Shown here one piece after another: positions 45,422 to 57,100 of a DNA stretch of 64,000 bases (position 1 is the stretch's first letter; the number at the start of each line of letters is the position of its first letter). The stretch comes from Scatophagus argus (taxonomy: Eukaryota > Chordata > Actinopteri > Scatophagidae), in the NCBI RefSeq assembly GCF_020382885.2, contig NC_058508.1, positions 6,936,055-7,000,054 of the forward strand, given 5' to 3'. Position numbers and translations under genes: made by a program. The notes under the pieces are model-generated. The model made no database searches, was not told where the DNA came from, and was given only the letters and a program-made list of their open reading frames with translations.

Positions 45422-46192
45422 GAAATACTTGAATCTCAGATTTATAGAAAATGCGCTCTTGAATTCATAAGATAAATTCCCACAAAAGCTCTTACTAGGC
45501 ACTGACTGTCAAACAAATTGACTGTAAGTTGACGGTGTGTTGGAGTTTTATTAAATTTGTAAGATAAAGCAGATAGACAAGCACTGTCCCTGGCAAAAGG
45601 AAAGTAATTAACAAGAGTGGAGGTTAGAAAAAATAGGAGCTTTTGTTGTTGGCTTGAAGTTTTTATTCAGAGAACTTAGTAGCAGGATTAAGTAGAGTTG
45701 CTCAGCTGAACAATATCTACATGATTCTGAATATGATGCTTTTGTGAGCTGTAGAGAGAGAAACAAAGCTGTTAGAGGTGGAGAGGTGGTGAGTTGGGTG
45801 CACACCATTATGTTTAACATTTTGCTTTATAGACGGGCTGATTGAGAACATGTTACATAACTGTATCACCAAAATAAACACACATTAACTGTAATTACAC
45901 CACTTATACCTACATCCAACATTACAACTCTATTGTCAAGAGTGGGGTCAGACAGGGTCGGTCTTCCTCAAGACATACATACAATTTAATACAACACACA
46001 AAAACATATAGTTTAAATATATGAACAAATTAAAAGGGGGGGGGGAGTTACATTAGGTTTTCAAAAGAAAGGTCATTTGTTGCATTTATTGAAGTGTTCC
46101 TCTTCAATCTGACTTGCAATTAACAACTTTTCTTTGACTACTTTGATGAACTGCCATGGACTGATTGTGTAACTCTCTGTCTCCACCTGCAG

Positions 46193-46324
46193 CGATCATC
46201 TCAGTGGTGAAGGTACCACCTCCATGGTGGAGACTTGATCTTTGGGAGAAGGACAGAGTCTGTCCTCCCACCCAGGACCCATACCAGTGATCTCTGGTGC
46301 CATGGGAACAAGTAGGTCCAACAG
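46193..46324 (+). promoter_or_regulatory. kcnj4: kcnj4 exon 2: end of 5' UTR with uORF, then start codon
   Basis: A pyrimidine-rich acceptor (CTCCACCTGCAG) precedes 46193 and a donor (GTGAGG) follows 46324. The exon carries an upstream ORF of four sense codons (46224-46238, MVET then stop) in a fair initiation context, 63 nt before the main ATG at 46302. A uORF so close to the main start would be expected to lower translation. The acceptor position is inferred. Confidence 0.55.
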
Positions 46325-49300
46325 GTGAGGGATTCAATCTGCAAGCAGCCAGCTGTCAAAGACTACACTTGTGTTGTAAAAGTGCATCACAAGTGTAGTT
46401 TTTGAGAGGTGGCTGCACTTGTGTTGTAATAGTACAATTGATTCTTTTGTAATTCTTTTGTTCAGAAGTATTAACATAAATTTGTTACGCAAGGCTGTAA
46501 GAATGGGCTTGTTACTTTGGTGAACCAGTCGGGGTGAGTCAGGCTTAGCTCAGGGATATCTACAGAAAGAAGATCCTTAAAAAGGCCAAGGTTGTCCTGC
46601 ACTGTCCTGACTAGCACAAAGAGCTCTTCCCATGAGGCTGCAACAGACCACCTGCTATAAGAGCAACCAGACTGAAGGTTGTCTTACTGTATTAAATCAT
46701 CAATATGTGCATTGATATCCTGTTACACTGACATGGTGTTTTAATTATATGTCATCCCATTTCCGATAGGGTCTTTTGATTTGTTTTAACTGTTTGTTAA
46801 AACAAATCAAAAGACTGTCTGTTTGTTAGGGTTTGGCTGTCTCATAGTTGTTTGTATGAGATTCCTTTTGTCTTATGCAGCTGTCTTATTGCCTTCTTTA
46901 TCAGTTTTAAAACTATCATGGCACCATAAAGATGGAAAATTTAAGCACTGGCCAGACATAAAATTTCCCCTAAACACTGAAAAACAGATTGAGTTGTCAT
47001 TAAATAGGACAAATTCCACCCCAAAACATCTGATCTTGCTGTTATCAGTGGCTAAATAAAACATTAATTTACATATGATCAGTAACATATACGTTGGTCC
47101 GTCTCAAAGTAAGTTGTCTGACTGACACTAGCTCAGTTATAATCCCATAATCTGTGATGACAGCAATCCTTCTCACAGCTAAACTGAACTCACCTTCCCA
47201 GCTGGTAATCCCCCATCTAAAGGAGAGAGACCAGTTTGACTGAATGATACACTTAAGAGTTTGGTCAGTGTCAGTACATAGATTTAGATTTTATTATCTT
47301 AGAAGCTGTTTGTATTTAGTTAAATATATCACTGCATATTCATCAGTGAATTTCCCCTCAAACTTCATGGCTATTGTTCCTTATTCAATTCTGCTTGCAT
47401 CTCTTGTGTTCCTCATGAGTCAGGTATTATCCTCCTATCAGTCTGTCTGTGAGACAGAGCATAGGGTCTTTGTGTGCTTTAAATGGTGCACTGGAAAGTA
47501 CACAAGGATCAATCAGATTACTGGCTCTATAGGCTGTTTTCCTGCTCTTTGTTCCTCTTTCCCATATTGTGCACACTTCAATATGTATGATTCCAACAAT
47601 AGCCTGTTACAAAATGTTCCAAAACGTTCATTTCTTCATAATGGTAGCCCTGGAAACACCATTCAGACCACCCTTTAACTCAACACATTTAAATTGATTT
47701 TGGAATTGAAAAACAGATTTCAGGAAATGGTTTACAGAGCTGCATCAATCATTCAAATAAATTAATTAAGTAAGCAAATAAATATTCCTGTTTATTTTAT
47801 TGCCAGTTTGTGTGCGTTTTGAAGTTATGATCAGAAGGGAACTTCCATCATGTTGACAATGGAAGACAAGACTGGCAGATGTCAAATAAAAACCCAATAT
47901 GGCCTGTGTAAACCAGCTTTAAAGGCGCAGTAAACGGTCCTGGTAAAAGAAAGTTGATAGTTAATTTTTAATTCCCTGTCACCAAATCCTGGCACTTCAA
48001 TCAATTATGATGCTTCTGAACACCAACAATTATGTGTAACCCAAAACGTTGATATTTAACAAGCTGGGATTGAGACAATCTTTTTCCAGAATCACCTTCT
48101 GTACCTTGAACCTTGTACATATTTTACGTTTCATTTTTAAAATTGTTGAAAAAAAGTTTAAATCTCACACTGTTTTCTAGATGTATACGTGTCAATCTCA
48201 TGTCCCCAAATTCTTTTCTCCAAATTTCTGAATCCTAATCTACTCCTCTATGTTGGCCCATCAGGTACAGCATTGTGTCAGACATTTTACCAGAGGAGGA
48301 ACATCGGAAGATCTCTAGCTTAAAACTCCACAACGGCCACAGCTCCCCCAACTTTGGACCTCACTCAGCCTGCAACACTGATACAGAAGACAAAAGGAGG
48401 AGGTCAAGAGCCTCTGCTACTGTGCCCAGCACAAGGGGACTAGAAGGGATGAGCAACTACAACGGCAAGATTCTTACAAGAGGCTCCAACCAAGTACGGA
48501 GCCGGTTTGTAAAGAAAAATGGACAATGTAATGTCATATTCACCAACATGGAGGACAAGAGGCAGCGCTACCTCGCTGACATCTTCACCACTTGTGTGGA
48601 CATTCCCTGGAGATACCTGCTCCTTATATTCTGCACCAGCTTCATGGTGTCCTGGCTTTTTTTTGGGATTATCTTTTACAGTGTCTCTTTGGCACATGGG
48701 GACTTTCAGGAGCACCCTTCGGTGAAAGGTGATGTGCTGGCAGTGGGGGGGTTGTATGGACCCACTTCTGGACACACAGCTGGAGGGCAGACACAAAGGA
48801 TTCCCTGCATACTTCATGTCCAGGGTTTTGTTGGGGCGCTCCTCTTCTCCATGGAGACGCAGACCACCATTGGTTATGGCTGGCGCTGTGTGACCGAAGA
48901 GTGCCCTGTTGCTGTGATAACGGTGGTTATCCAGTCCATTGTGGGCTGCATCATTGACTCTTTCATGATTGGCACCATCATGGCAAAGATGGCACGTCCA
49001 AAGAAGAGGAACCAGACCCTTATGTTCTCCAAAAATGCTGTCATTGCTCTGCGCGATGGCAAGCTGTGCCTCATGTGGAGGGTGGGCAACCTGCGGAAGA
49101 GTCACATTGTAGAGGCTCACGTCCGTGCCCAACTCATACGTTCATATGTCACAGCTGAGGGTGAGTTTATCCCCTTGGAGCAGATGGACCTCAATGTGGG
49201 CTATGATGAGGGCACAGACAGGTTGTTTCTAGTATCCCCGCTGGTTATAGTTCATGAGATAGATAAAGATAGCCCTCTGTATACTTTAAGCAGAGCTGAT

Positions 49301-49891
49301 CTGGAGACAGATGACTTTGAGATTGTTGTGATCTTGGAGGGGATGGTGGAGGCCACAGCCATGACCACCCAGTTCCGTAGCTCCTACCTTGCTAGTGAGA
49401 TTTTCTGGGGTCACAGGTTTGAGCCTGTAATCTATGAGGACCGGGACCGCTACAAGATAGACTATGCTCGCTTCCACAATACCTACGAGGTGCCGTCAAC
49501 ACCCCACCTCAGCGCCAAGGAGCTTGATGAGGCTGCAAGCCGGGCCTCTTCTACTGCTTCTCCCATCTCTGCATGTAGAACCACACAAGATTTGATTCCC
49601 AGGTCACTGAGTGAATTTTGTTATGAGAACGAGGTTGCATTAACCTGTGGGGAGGAGGATGATGACATCTTTGACTCCTCTCTGATTGTAGGGAAGGACA
49701 GAGCAGAGGAAAGGAGAACTTCAGTTTCTGCAGATTTCCAAAATATGTTCCAAGACACTGCCACCACAACATCAGGTAGTCACAACGTCATGTGCGTTCT
49801 GGACATGGACAATAACCAGATGGAGTTTGACATCCTACAGACTGCCATCCCTCTTGATCCAGTGACCTATAAGAGTGAGCAAGAGATCTGA
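46302..49891 (+). CDS. kcnj4: Inward-rectifier potassium channel Kir2.3
   Basis: The large exon 48265-49891 holds nearly the whole channel but no suitable upstream ATG in frame. A 23-nt coding segment at 46302-46324 encodes MGTSRSN plus two bases; spliced in phase it gives [13 protein letters not shown], matching the conserved Kir2 amino terminus (RTNRYSIVS in Kir2.1). The model has 549 residues. Order: cytoplasmic [11 protein letters not shown]1 from about W123, a long Gly-rich extracellular loop, pore and filter TTIGYG (G211-G213), M2 with the rectification Asp D239 (GCIIDSF), then the PIP2-binding ARPKKR and the C-terminal Ig-like domain ([23 protein letters not shown]). The loop ending [16 protein letters not shown] and synteny with kdelr3 favour Kir2.3 over Kir2.1, 2.2 and 2.4. 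Kir2.3 sets resting potential in brain and heart. Residue 214 after the filter is Trp instead of Phe or Leu, and the tail ends SEQEI, lacking the usual Ser at -2 of the PDZ ligand. Human Kir2.3 has 445 residues; the extra length lies in the N-terminal insert and the tail. Confidence 0.92.
46362..46399. repeat. 12-bp inverted repeat, 14-nt loop
   Basis: Exact reverse-complementary arms (ACTACACTTGTG) at 46362-46373 and 46388-46399, beginning 38 nt after the donor of the kcnj4 start-codon exon. A partial third copy (CACTTGTGTTGTAA) follows near 46416. Confidence 0.7.
46771..46815. repeat. Perfect 20-bp inverted repeat, 5-nt loop
   Basis: The arms at 46771-46790 and 46796-46815 are exact reverse complements, rich in A/T, around the loop TGTTT. 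It lies in the intron between the kcnj4 start-codon exon and the main coding exon. Confidence 0.85.
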
Positions 49892-50318
49892 AGAGTGCCG
49901 GCAGAGTGGATTGTCATACGCTCAACTTTGGATTGCATGTTCTGAAATGTTAACTCCCTTTGCCTTGCAAGTGATGTTTTTTCTATTTATATTCGTTTTT
50001 TTCTTCTAATTGAAATAATAATAATAAGAAGAAATTGTTTCCTAAATAACTTTTGGCACATGCAACTGCATTCTTTGAAGAGCCATAGTGGTCAATCACA
50101 CTGATTCTGCAGGAGAACAAAAAAATCTCTGACAAAGAGCTGATGGGCTTTAAGCCCACTTTTGTTACGATTTCTTAACCAAAGGAAAGCACAATAGCAG
50201 GAAAAATCCAGAAACTTGAGTCATATTTTAGACTGTATGTACATTTAGCATTAGCTAAAAATGAACTTTATTTGAGCTTTTCTTTTCCATGAATGTATAC
50301 AAGAGATTTTATGAAAGC

Positions 50319-50324
50319 AATAAA
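50319..50324 (+). terminator. kcnj4: Candidate polyadenylation signal of kcnj4
   Basis: AATAAA about 430 nt after the kcnj4 stop codon on the coding strand. The first canonical signal noticed after the stop; a longer 3' UTR is possible. Confidence 0.35.
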
Positions 50325-53300
50325 AGTTTTGATGTCTCTCCTTTTCGAAGGGGACTGATGTCAAGACTTACATGGTCAGTTTTGAAAATGCACTGTTTTT
50401 TCAAATTAATGCTTGATAATCTCCATGCATTCTCCAGCATTTCAGTGGTCATCATGCCTGCTATAGTTCCCTGCAAAGTCTGTGATTTGCACTTATGTGG
50501 TGTAGCCTGTTTTCTTAAATCTTTACCTGTAAAACTTAAGGACCTTCATTTATTTAGGCATACTAAAGTGAAAATCTACTGCTGTTGACTTTGCTGTGTA
50601 GTATACCAACAAGATCATCCCAAGTGCAATCACAAGGTGTAGTAGAAGGAGTGTTTTTCTGAATATCATGACAATTTCTTAAGAGACAAACTTTTGACAA
50701 ATATCTTGATTTATTGTCATTTAGAAAGGTATTACTGCATTTTCAGTCTTCTCTTAAAAACATATGTTTTTCTTTTGCAAAGTTGAGTTTTGAAAGAATA
50801 TATTTAAAGCAAAACAGAATTTGTTATTTAGTAGTAGTGAACACCTATAAGATTATAGATACTAAAAACTATCATTAATATATTAACATTATCAATATAA
50901 AAGAAAATAGACCTTTTGTTCACCTAATGGTTAACTTCAAACCTTTTCTTGGTTTGTTTCTTGTGGAGGCTGCAGCCAGTGATAACAGAAACAATACTGA
51001 GAAGTGGCTTTAATGGACTGGTTGCACAGCAGACATTGTGACTCGTTTCACAGCATTAGAAACACTTTAGAAACAATGGCTCAGTTCCATTAAGTGTCCC
51101 AGTAACAGTGACGGTGAACCAGCACACACCATAGCAGGACCTCCTCTTAATATCACGCAACAAGCATTAACACACCTGTAAGTTTCCTTCTGTGACGTGT
51201 CAAAGTGTCTGCTGTGCAGCCCAGTTCATTCATGATTGTGCTGTTGCTGTTGCAGCTGGAGCTGGAAAGTAAAACATAGAGCGCCTCTTACTTGTGATTT
51301 GGGAACTGGTGTGCATGCAGCCTAAGTGTACTCATCGTCAAACAAAGGGATGGAGGTGGAGGAGTATCTGGAAACGTGCAATAAGTCACTGAATTTTGAC
51401 AGTGAGGATGAAATCAAGTTTAACCGTATGTCACATGAGATAAAAAAAAACACACACACACACAAAAAAAACATAAAAACAGCTGCTCTCCTTTTTGCAG
51501 GGACAGCAAAACAGCAGGTTCAGCATACCGGAAGAAAGCAGGTGGTATATGACGCAAATTATAAGACCATCATAGAGAAAGTATATCTAATTGATATTTA
51601 AAAGGAAGTGAAATGAATTTTAGTGATTTTACAGTATTATCAAATGTGGCAGATTTCTCCAATCTGGTACTCCAACTGAAATAAACAAATGTTTAAATGC
51701 CATTTAGCCATGCTGCAGACAACAACAAATAGTATGTGAAATTATACTGTAAAGTCACCTTTCAGTAGGATCATGCAGCTATCAGAACAGTGTACCTGCT
51801 GCAAATGATAATAATTCAAATCTCACTCTTGAAAGACTTCTACTGTTTGTTTTTTGCTATTTCTGAATGTGTTTCTGCCCATCATACTGCTTAAACAAGT
51901 GTTTTGTGTGTACAGTATGGCTGTATGTGAGAGAGACTGACTGTAGAGTTCATGTGTATCTGCACAACCACAATTTGATAGTCTAGATATATTTTTACTT
52001 TGTTTTTATTTTAATTGTCTGAATTTTTACTGCAAAACTTGCTAAATATCCAGCATATTAGCAAATATGTTTGTCAATAAAACTTATTCACAAACATACA
52101 CTGTCAGCCAAAATAAAAATAGATGCACAACTAGAATATATATATATACAGAATAAAATAGATAATAAAATAAAATGGAATTATAGAAAAATAACAGAAT
52201 TAAAATCCCTGCAAAAGACAGCTGAACAAACAGTCTTGACTTCTTCTTGGCTCCTGGAAACATGGTTTAAATTTTGCAGTACTTTCTGAAGTGTTTGCAT
52301 GTCCAGCAGTTTCAATGGGCTGAAATGAACTGAGCCATTTTTAATGTCATTATTTCCACCTGTGCTGTTGTGTGTTTTCTCCTTTGAAAATGACCTAATG
52401 GTGGCTCTCACACCTCATGGGGCTTCTAATTAGTGCTTCATTAAATGCAGGCATTGAAACAGGTAGACAGTGTTAGTATTATATTAAAAAATATACGACA
52501 CATGTGTGCTGGTAACAAAGTGAAAGGATTTGTGAAGTCATAAAGAACTCATTGGAACACTAGAGCTGTTTTTCCTACTGTTATTATCACAGTTTCGGTG
52601 ATTCATCATGACAGTACTATTAAATTCCTAAGAAATCAACCTCAAAAGGTTTTGACTGGCAGTGTACAGCAGTCTTTCTGTGATACTGGCTTTGACCTGA
52701 AATTAGCTTGGCATTCAACATGAGTGCCAGAGGGAAGCCAAGTCAAGTACAGGATTAGGAGGACAGGAGCCTGAGTACAGCAATCACTGTATATGCCATT
52801 TTGTGTCACAGACAAAGCATTTTGTTTCCTTTGCTTCCTGCTTTGTATGAATGTAATGATTTTCTGCTTGGAGACATACACGCACAAAGCAAACTACTGA
52901 ACTAACTGAAATAAGCTGAAAAGAGAAAAACTCAAGTACAAAGCACTTTATTCATCCTTGTATAACTTTTGATGTCGCAAATAAATATTTATATAATTAA
53001 AGTTGTTTCGCTTTTTCGAAAATCAATCTTTAAAGACTGAACCTATGAGGAACATCTAATGTGTTTCCTAATGCAGGTATGAACACTGAAGCTCCAGAGC
53101 CACTAGATGCCTCTGCAGCCTTTTCTAAGAAGTCACATTCCCTCTAGTGATGAACTGTGGAACCAGCAGAGACATTCAGACCTGCATCATGAAATCTAAA
53201 TTCAAAAATGTTTTAAGACAAGGCAATAAGATGATAGTTAAGAGTAGATAGTTAATAATCGATAGTTAAGAAAAAAGATTTAATTCGTTTTTTGCCACCA

Positions 53301-54764
53301 CTAGTTGTGCATTGGAAGGGCAGCTAAATACACCGCATTTTGTGAAGAGGCTGGCTGTTGCAGAAGGATGGGCTGACTTATCAGACTGGAGGGCATAGCA
53401 GCGGGTGTGGCAGCTCACAAGAGGCAACAAAATGGTGCCAGAGATCTCAGGGCATTGTCACATGTCACTTCACAAGCCTTGTCGATGCCAAGCCCAAATG
53501 CAACAAACACTGCATATGACTGACACACAGCGCAAAATTTTAGCATTTGTAAACCCTTAAGGTATCCTAAAATAGTGTTCCAGCTTCATCAAATGATTTT
53601 GATGAAAAATTGAATAACATATTTTTTAAATATTTTCAAGCAACATCACAAGAAGGGGAAATGCATTATAGGACTAATGGTCGCTGTGTACGTCACGTGT
53701 CACAAGTTATAATGTTGGTGAATCCTCAAATGGACTGTAAAGTGTGCAGTCAGGTTTCCATTTTGGTTTGTTGAAGAGCTGGATCATCTGTACGAGACAG
53801 AGCAGAGCCAGAGGAACATCAGTAGATGTTGAGAATGGATGTGTTTTAGGTGTTCATGAAATTACATGGACTGTCAAACAAGACTGATGAGAGCCTTCAC
53901 ATGTGAACTAAGCATTTTTAATCACTCTGAGGAACTGTTGTAGAATTGACAAGCTTTTGACCAGCACATGATATTGAAACACACGCTTCAGAAAAACAGT
54001 ACTTTGTATGTGCTTATATGGTCGTTTGGTCAAGAGTGAGTAACGACAAAGTGATCTGAAAAGAGGGCAGTTAGGCAATTTGCATTCAAGCCTGGACAAA
54101 TTATTTTTATCCTACTAATGGAGTATAAATATGATGTTTTGTTTCATGGGACCTTTCTTGCCTTTGAGATGAACTGAGCACCAAGGCCTGCAAAACGAAT
54201 GTAGTGAACAATTCATCCACTGAGGGTCAGTGCCCCCTGTTGGTCAGTCATCAGACTTGTGTTCTTGAATAGCTCTGCCACATAGCTATTCAAGCTAAAC
54301 AGTAGGGAGATGAAAAGTTGTCCAGTATGCAGCACTGATACGCAGAGCCGTAGTGTAGCTCGAAATGCAAGCAGCATGTAGCACAGTCACCTCTCAGTCT
54401 GCTGCAGAAAGGTCCAGTCAGAGTTTCAAAACTGACTGCTTTATGACAACCAAGTTCCATGGAGTACCATCAAGTTTCTAACAGGATACAACCAGGTGTG
54501 TCCATTTTAGATCTTTTAAAATAACAGAAAATCAAATATGGCACAAGTAAACTACAGTATGAGGGAGTTCAGTGAGGCTAAAGCTCCTCGCGGATGGGTC
54601 CAGGCTCGGCTGGCACACAGTCAGCTTCTATAAAATATGCTTTAGCGGTCAGGCCGCAAGATACAGAGCAGCTTATGAGGAAACAGCTCACTGCATGTCC
54701 TGATGTGTGACACTGTGAGGATACCAGGTGATGGAAAGCACCCGCAGCTGTTTGCTCGGGACCA
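50325..54764. other. Gene-poor DNA downstream of kcnj4
   Basis: AT-rich sequence with short open frames that lack splice support or family resemblance. May include a longer kcnj4 3' UTR. No RNA gene or named mobile element was recognised. Confidence 0.55.
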
Positions 54765-55222
54765 TCAGAATCAGAATCAGAATTCCTTTATTTATCCCCA
54801 AGGGGAAATTCTTTTTCATGCAGACATTGCACTTGCAATTTTCCCGACCAAGAAAAGGAAGTGAAAGATACAAAATAGGATAAAAAAACTAAAATAAGTA
54901 TAAATCTAAAATATAGGTGGTAATATGTGTCTGTACGAAATATACATTGTATATAAAAGTATGCGTGTCCGTCACATTGCAGAGTTTAATAGTTTGATGG
55001 TGACAGGCAGGAATGACTTCCTGTGTCTCCCTGTGGTGCACCGTGGGAGTTAGAGCCTGTTGCTGAACGAGCTCCTGTAGCTAATCAGCACATTCTGGAG
55101 AGGGTGAGAGGGAAAGTCCAGTATAGTCCATATTTTGGACAACATCCTCCTCTCAGATACCACTGTCAGAGAGTCCAGGTCCTCTCCCACAACATGGCTG
55201 ACCTTCTTAAAGAATTTCCCAT
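54765..55222 (-). mobile_element. 3' end of a LINE retrotransposon (truncated)
   Basis: Read on the minus strand, the segment shows the end of a reverse-transcriptase ORF (ISYRSSFSNRL, then after damage HRKSFLPVTIKLLNSAM, stop), a tail typical of CR1/L2/Rex-type fish LINEs. A short 3' UTR follows, with GGGGATAAATAAAGGAATTC, ending in tandem ATTCTG units near 54765. The 5' part is absent, as in most LINE copies, and stops break the frame. The clade is not assigned further. Confidence 0.65.
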
Positions 55223-57054
55223 ACATCAATATGTAAAGTATCTGCATTTTTCAGTCATTACTTGTTTCTATCCCATAATTAAATCATTTCTGTTCATATT
55301 ATAGGCTAATTAAGTTAAAATCGCCCTGTGTTGGGTTAATAAGAGAGTTACCCTTTCTGCCCTTATGATTGTCCTGTCTAGACTTTCCATTAATTATACA
55401 TCCGCCATGTCTGTCTATCAGTCTGTCACTGCTTCCATGCGCAAGACCCCTGACAGCAAAAACAGCCCACCCATCGGACCTCTGACCCTCAGGAGAACTG
55501 GAGAGGCATTTCTGCTGGTGGAGGAAAAAGATGAAAAGAGGGAAATGAGGAGGAAAGGACAAGCTGCTCAGGTCTCGGGGCCTCGGGGCCTTCAGCCTTT
55601 CATTAGCCAATCTGTGAGTGAGTGAATGAGTGTGATCGGTGAAATGGTAAAATGGGAGAAGTCATGCTGGGCCACATTGGCTATTAGGGTGATTTGGGGG
55701 CTCCCACTGACTCCTATTGTGCATTGTCTCCAAAGTGAGCAACTGAGGCTCAACAATGAGCCTCTGTGTGGGACATTTAAATGCCTGTTAGCATGCTAAT
55801 TAAGGGATGTGTGTGCCCCTGTGTGTGCCAGTGTTTGTCCATCATCTTCTAGTCCTCGCCTTCCCTGTATTTACATCCCTCCAGTTCCTCATCCTCTCTA
55901 ACTTCTGTTCTCTCTTTCCCCACAGCACTAACGCATTACTGATTTCTGTGTTACAGCTGTGGCCCCTATTCTAGGTCCTTCCTGTTGTTTCCAATTTCTT
56001 CACTTCCGTCTTTATTCCTAAATCTGTGTGCTCACAGTGTCTTGTTTGATCCATTTTCTTTATTAATCAGCTGCTTCTGATTCTGCTATGCTTGAAATCA
56101 GTTTTGCTTTTACGCCAATATTTAAACATTATGCCCCTCTCACAATCAGTGTAGGACATTATCCACACATTTAACTATGGAAAACCTCATTTCAGACATG
56201 CCTCGCTCTCATCAAGGGCAACTCCTCCTGCAAACCCTTCAGCCATCTTGAGCCTGTGCCTCATTTTGACCTATCTCGCTGTTGCTGGATTAGGGGTGTA
56301 CAATTACAGATTCACAAAATATTTTTGAGAGCTGTCCTGGAAGAAGGCTGGTAATCTGCTTTTCAAGAGCTGGATACAACAGCATGAACACCTGTCTGAT
56401 AGGTGTTTCTGTTATTTTGTCCACCACTGCAGTGTAATGGATTATATTTCACAGGGGTTTATTTCATTTTGGCTTGAATGGTTAAGGAAGAGATATTGCA
56501 TATTTATAATTAAAATTTATAATTAAAATTTATTTGCTGTATTTGGCCTTTTGTTCACGTGGAAACTTTCCTTAACTGCAGCAGACTTTTCTAATCACAT
56601 TTATTATACTTATTTTATTGCAAGTACATTCTTTCCTTGCTTAACATCTTATATATGAAATTTATTCTGAAGATGTAGTGGTACGTCATACATGTGTGAG
56701 TGTGGCTACCCATTCTTGACTACTGGGGATAGATATGGCGTTTTGTTGTCATAGTTATTCTTAAATATTCACCCAGAGCCGGAGATGAATTTGTATTATT
56801 GACAGCATTAATGGGCAATAGAGTGATCAACTGGTGTTAGTTTGCACCTATAGAGAGTGCATGCACATGTGACTGTGTGTGTGCATATGCACCTGTGTGT
56901 GTTTGCCTTGCATGCAGTGCTTGAGGCAGCATGTCTGCATGACTCACATTTCTGCATGCAATCTGCACCTCTGCCTTCATGCTTTAGTCCTGTGTGTGTT
57001 ATACTGTGTGTGTTGATGAAAGCCAGTGTTTTCATCGAGATATCTACATACTTC

Positions 57055-57100
<46 letters not shown>

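Noticed and set aside
48275..48277. GTG as the kcnj4 start codon
   Set aside because: The residue aligns with Val of YSIVS, an internal Kir2 position; a proper ATG segment exists at 46302 with matching phase.
48440..49132. 230-codon minus-strand frame opposite kcnj4
   Set aside because: It is the antisense shadow of the kcnj4 coding exon.
55365..55625. Possible coding exon (Lys/Arg/Glu-rich)
   Set aside because: No acceptor/donor pair with consistent phase, low-complexity composition and no partner exon nearby.
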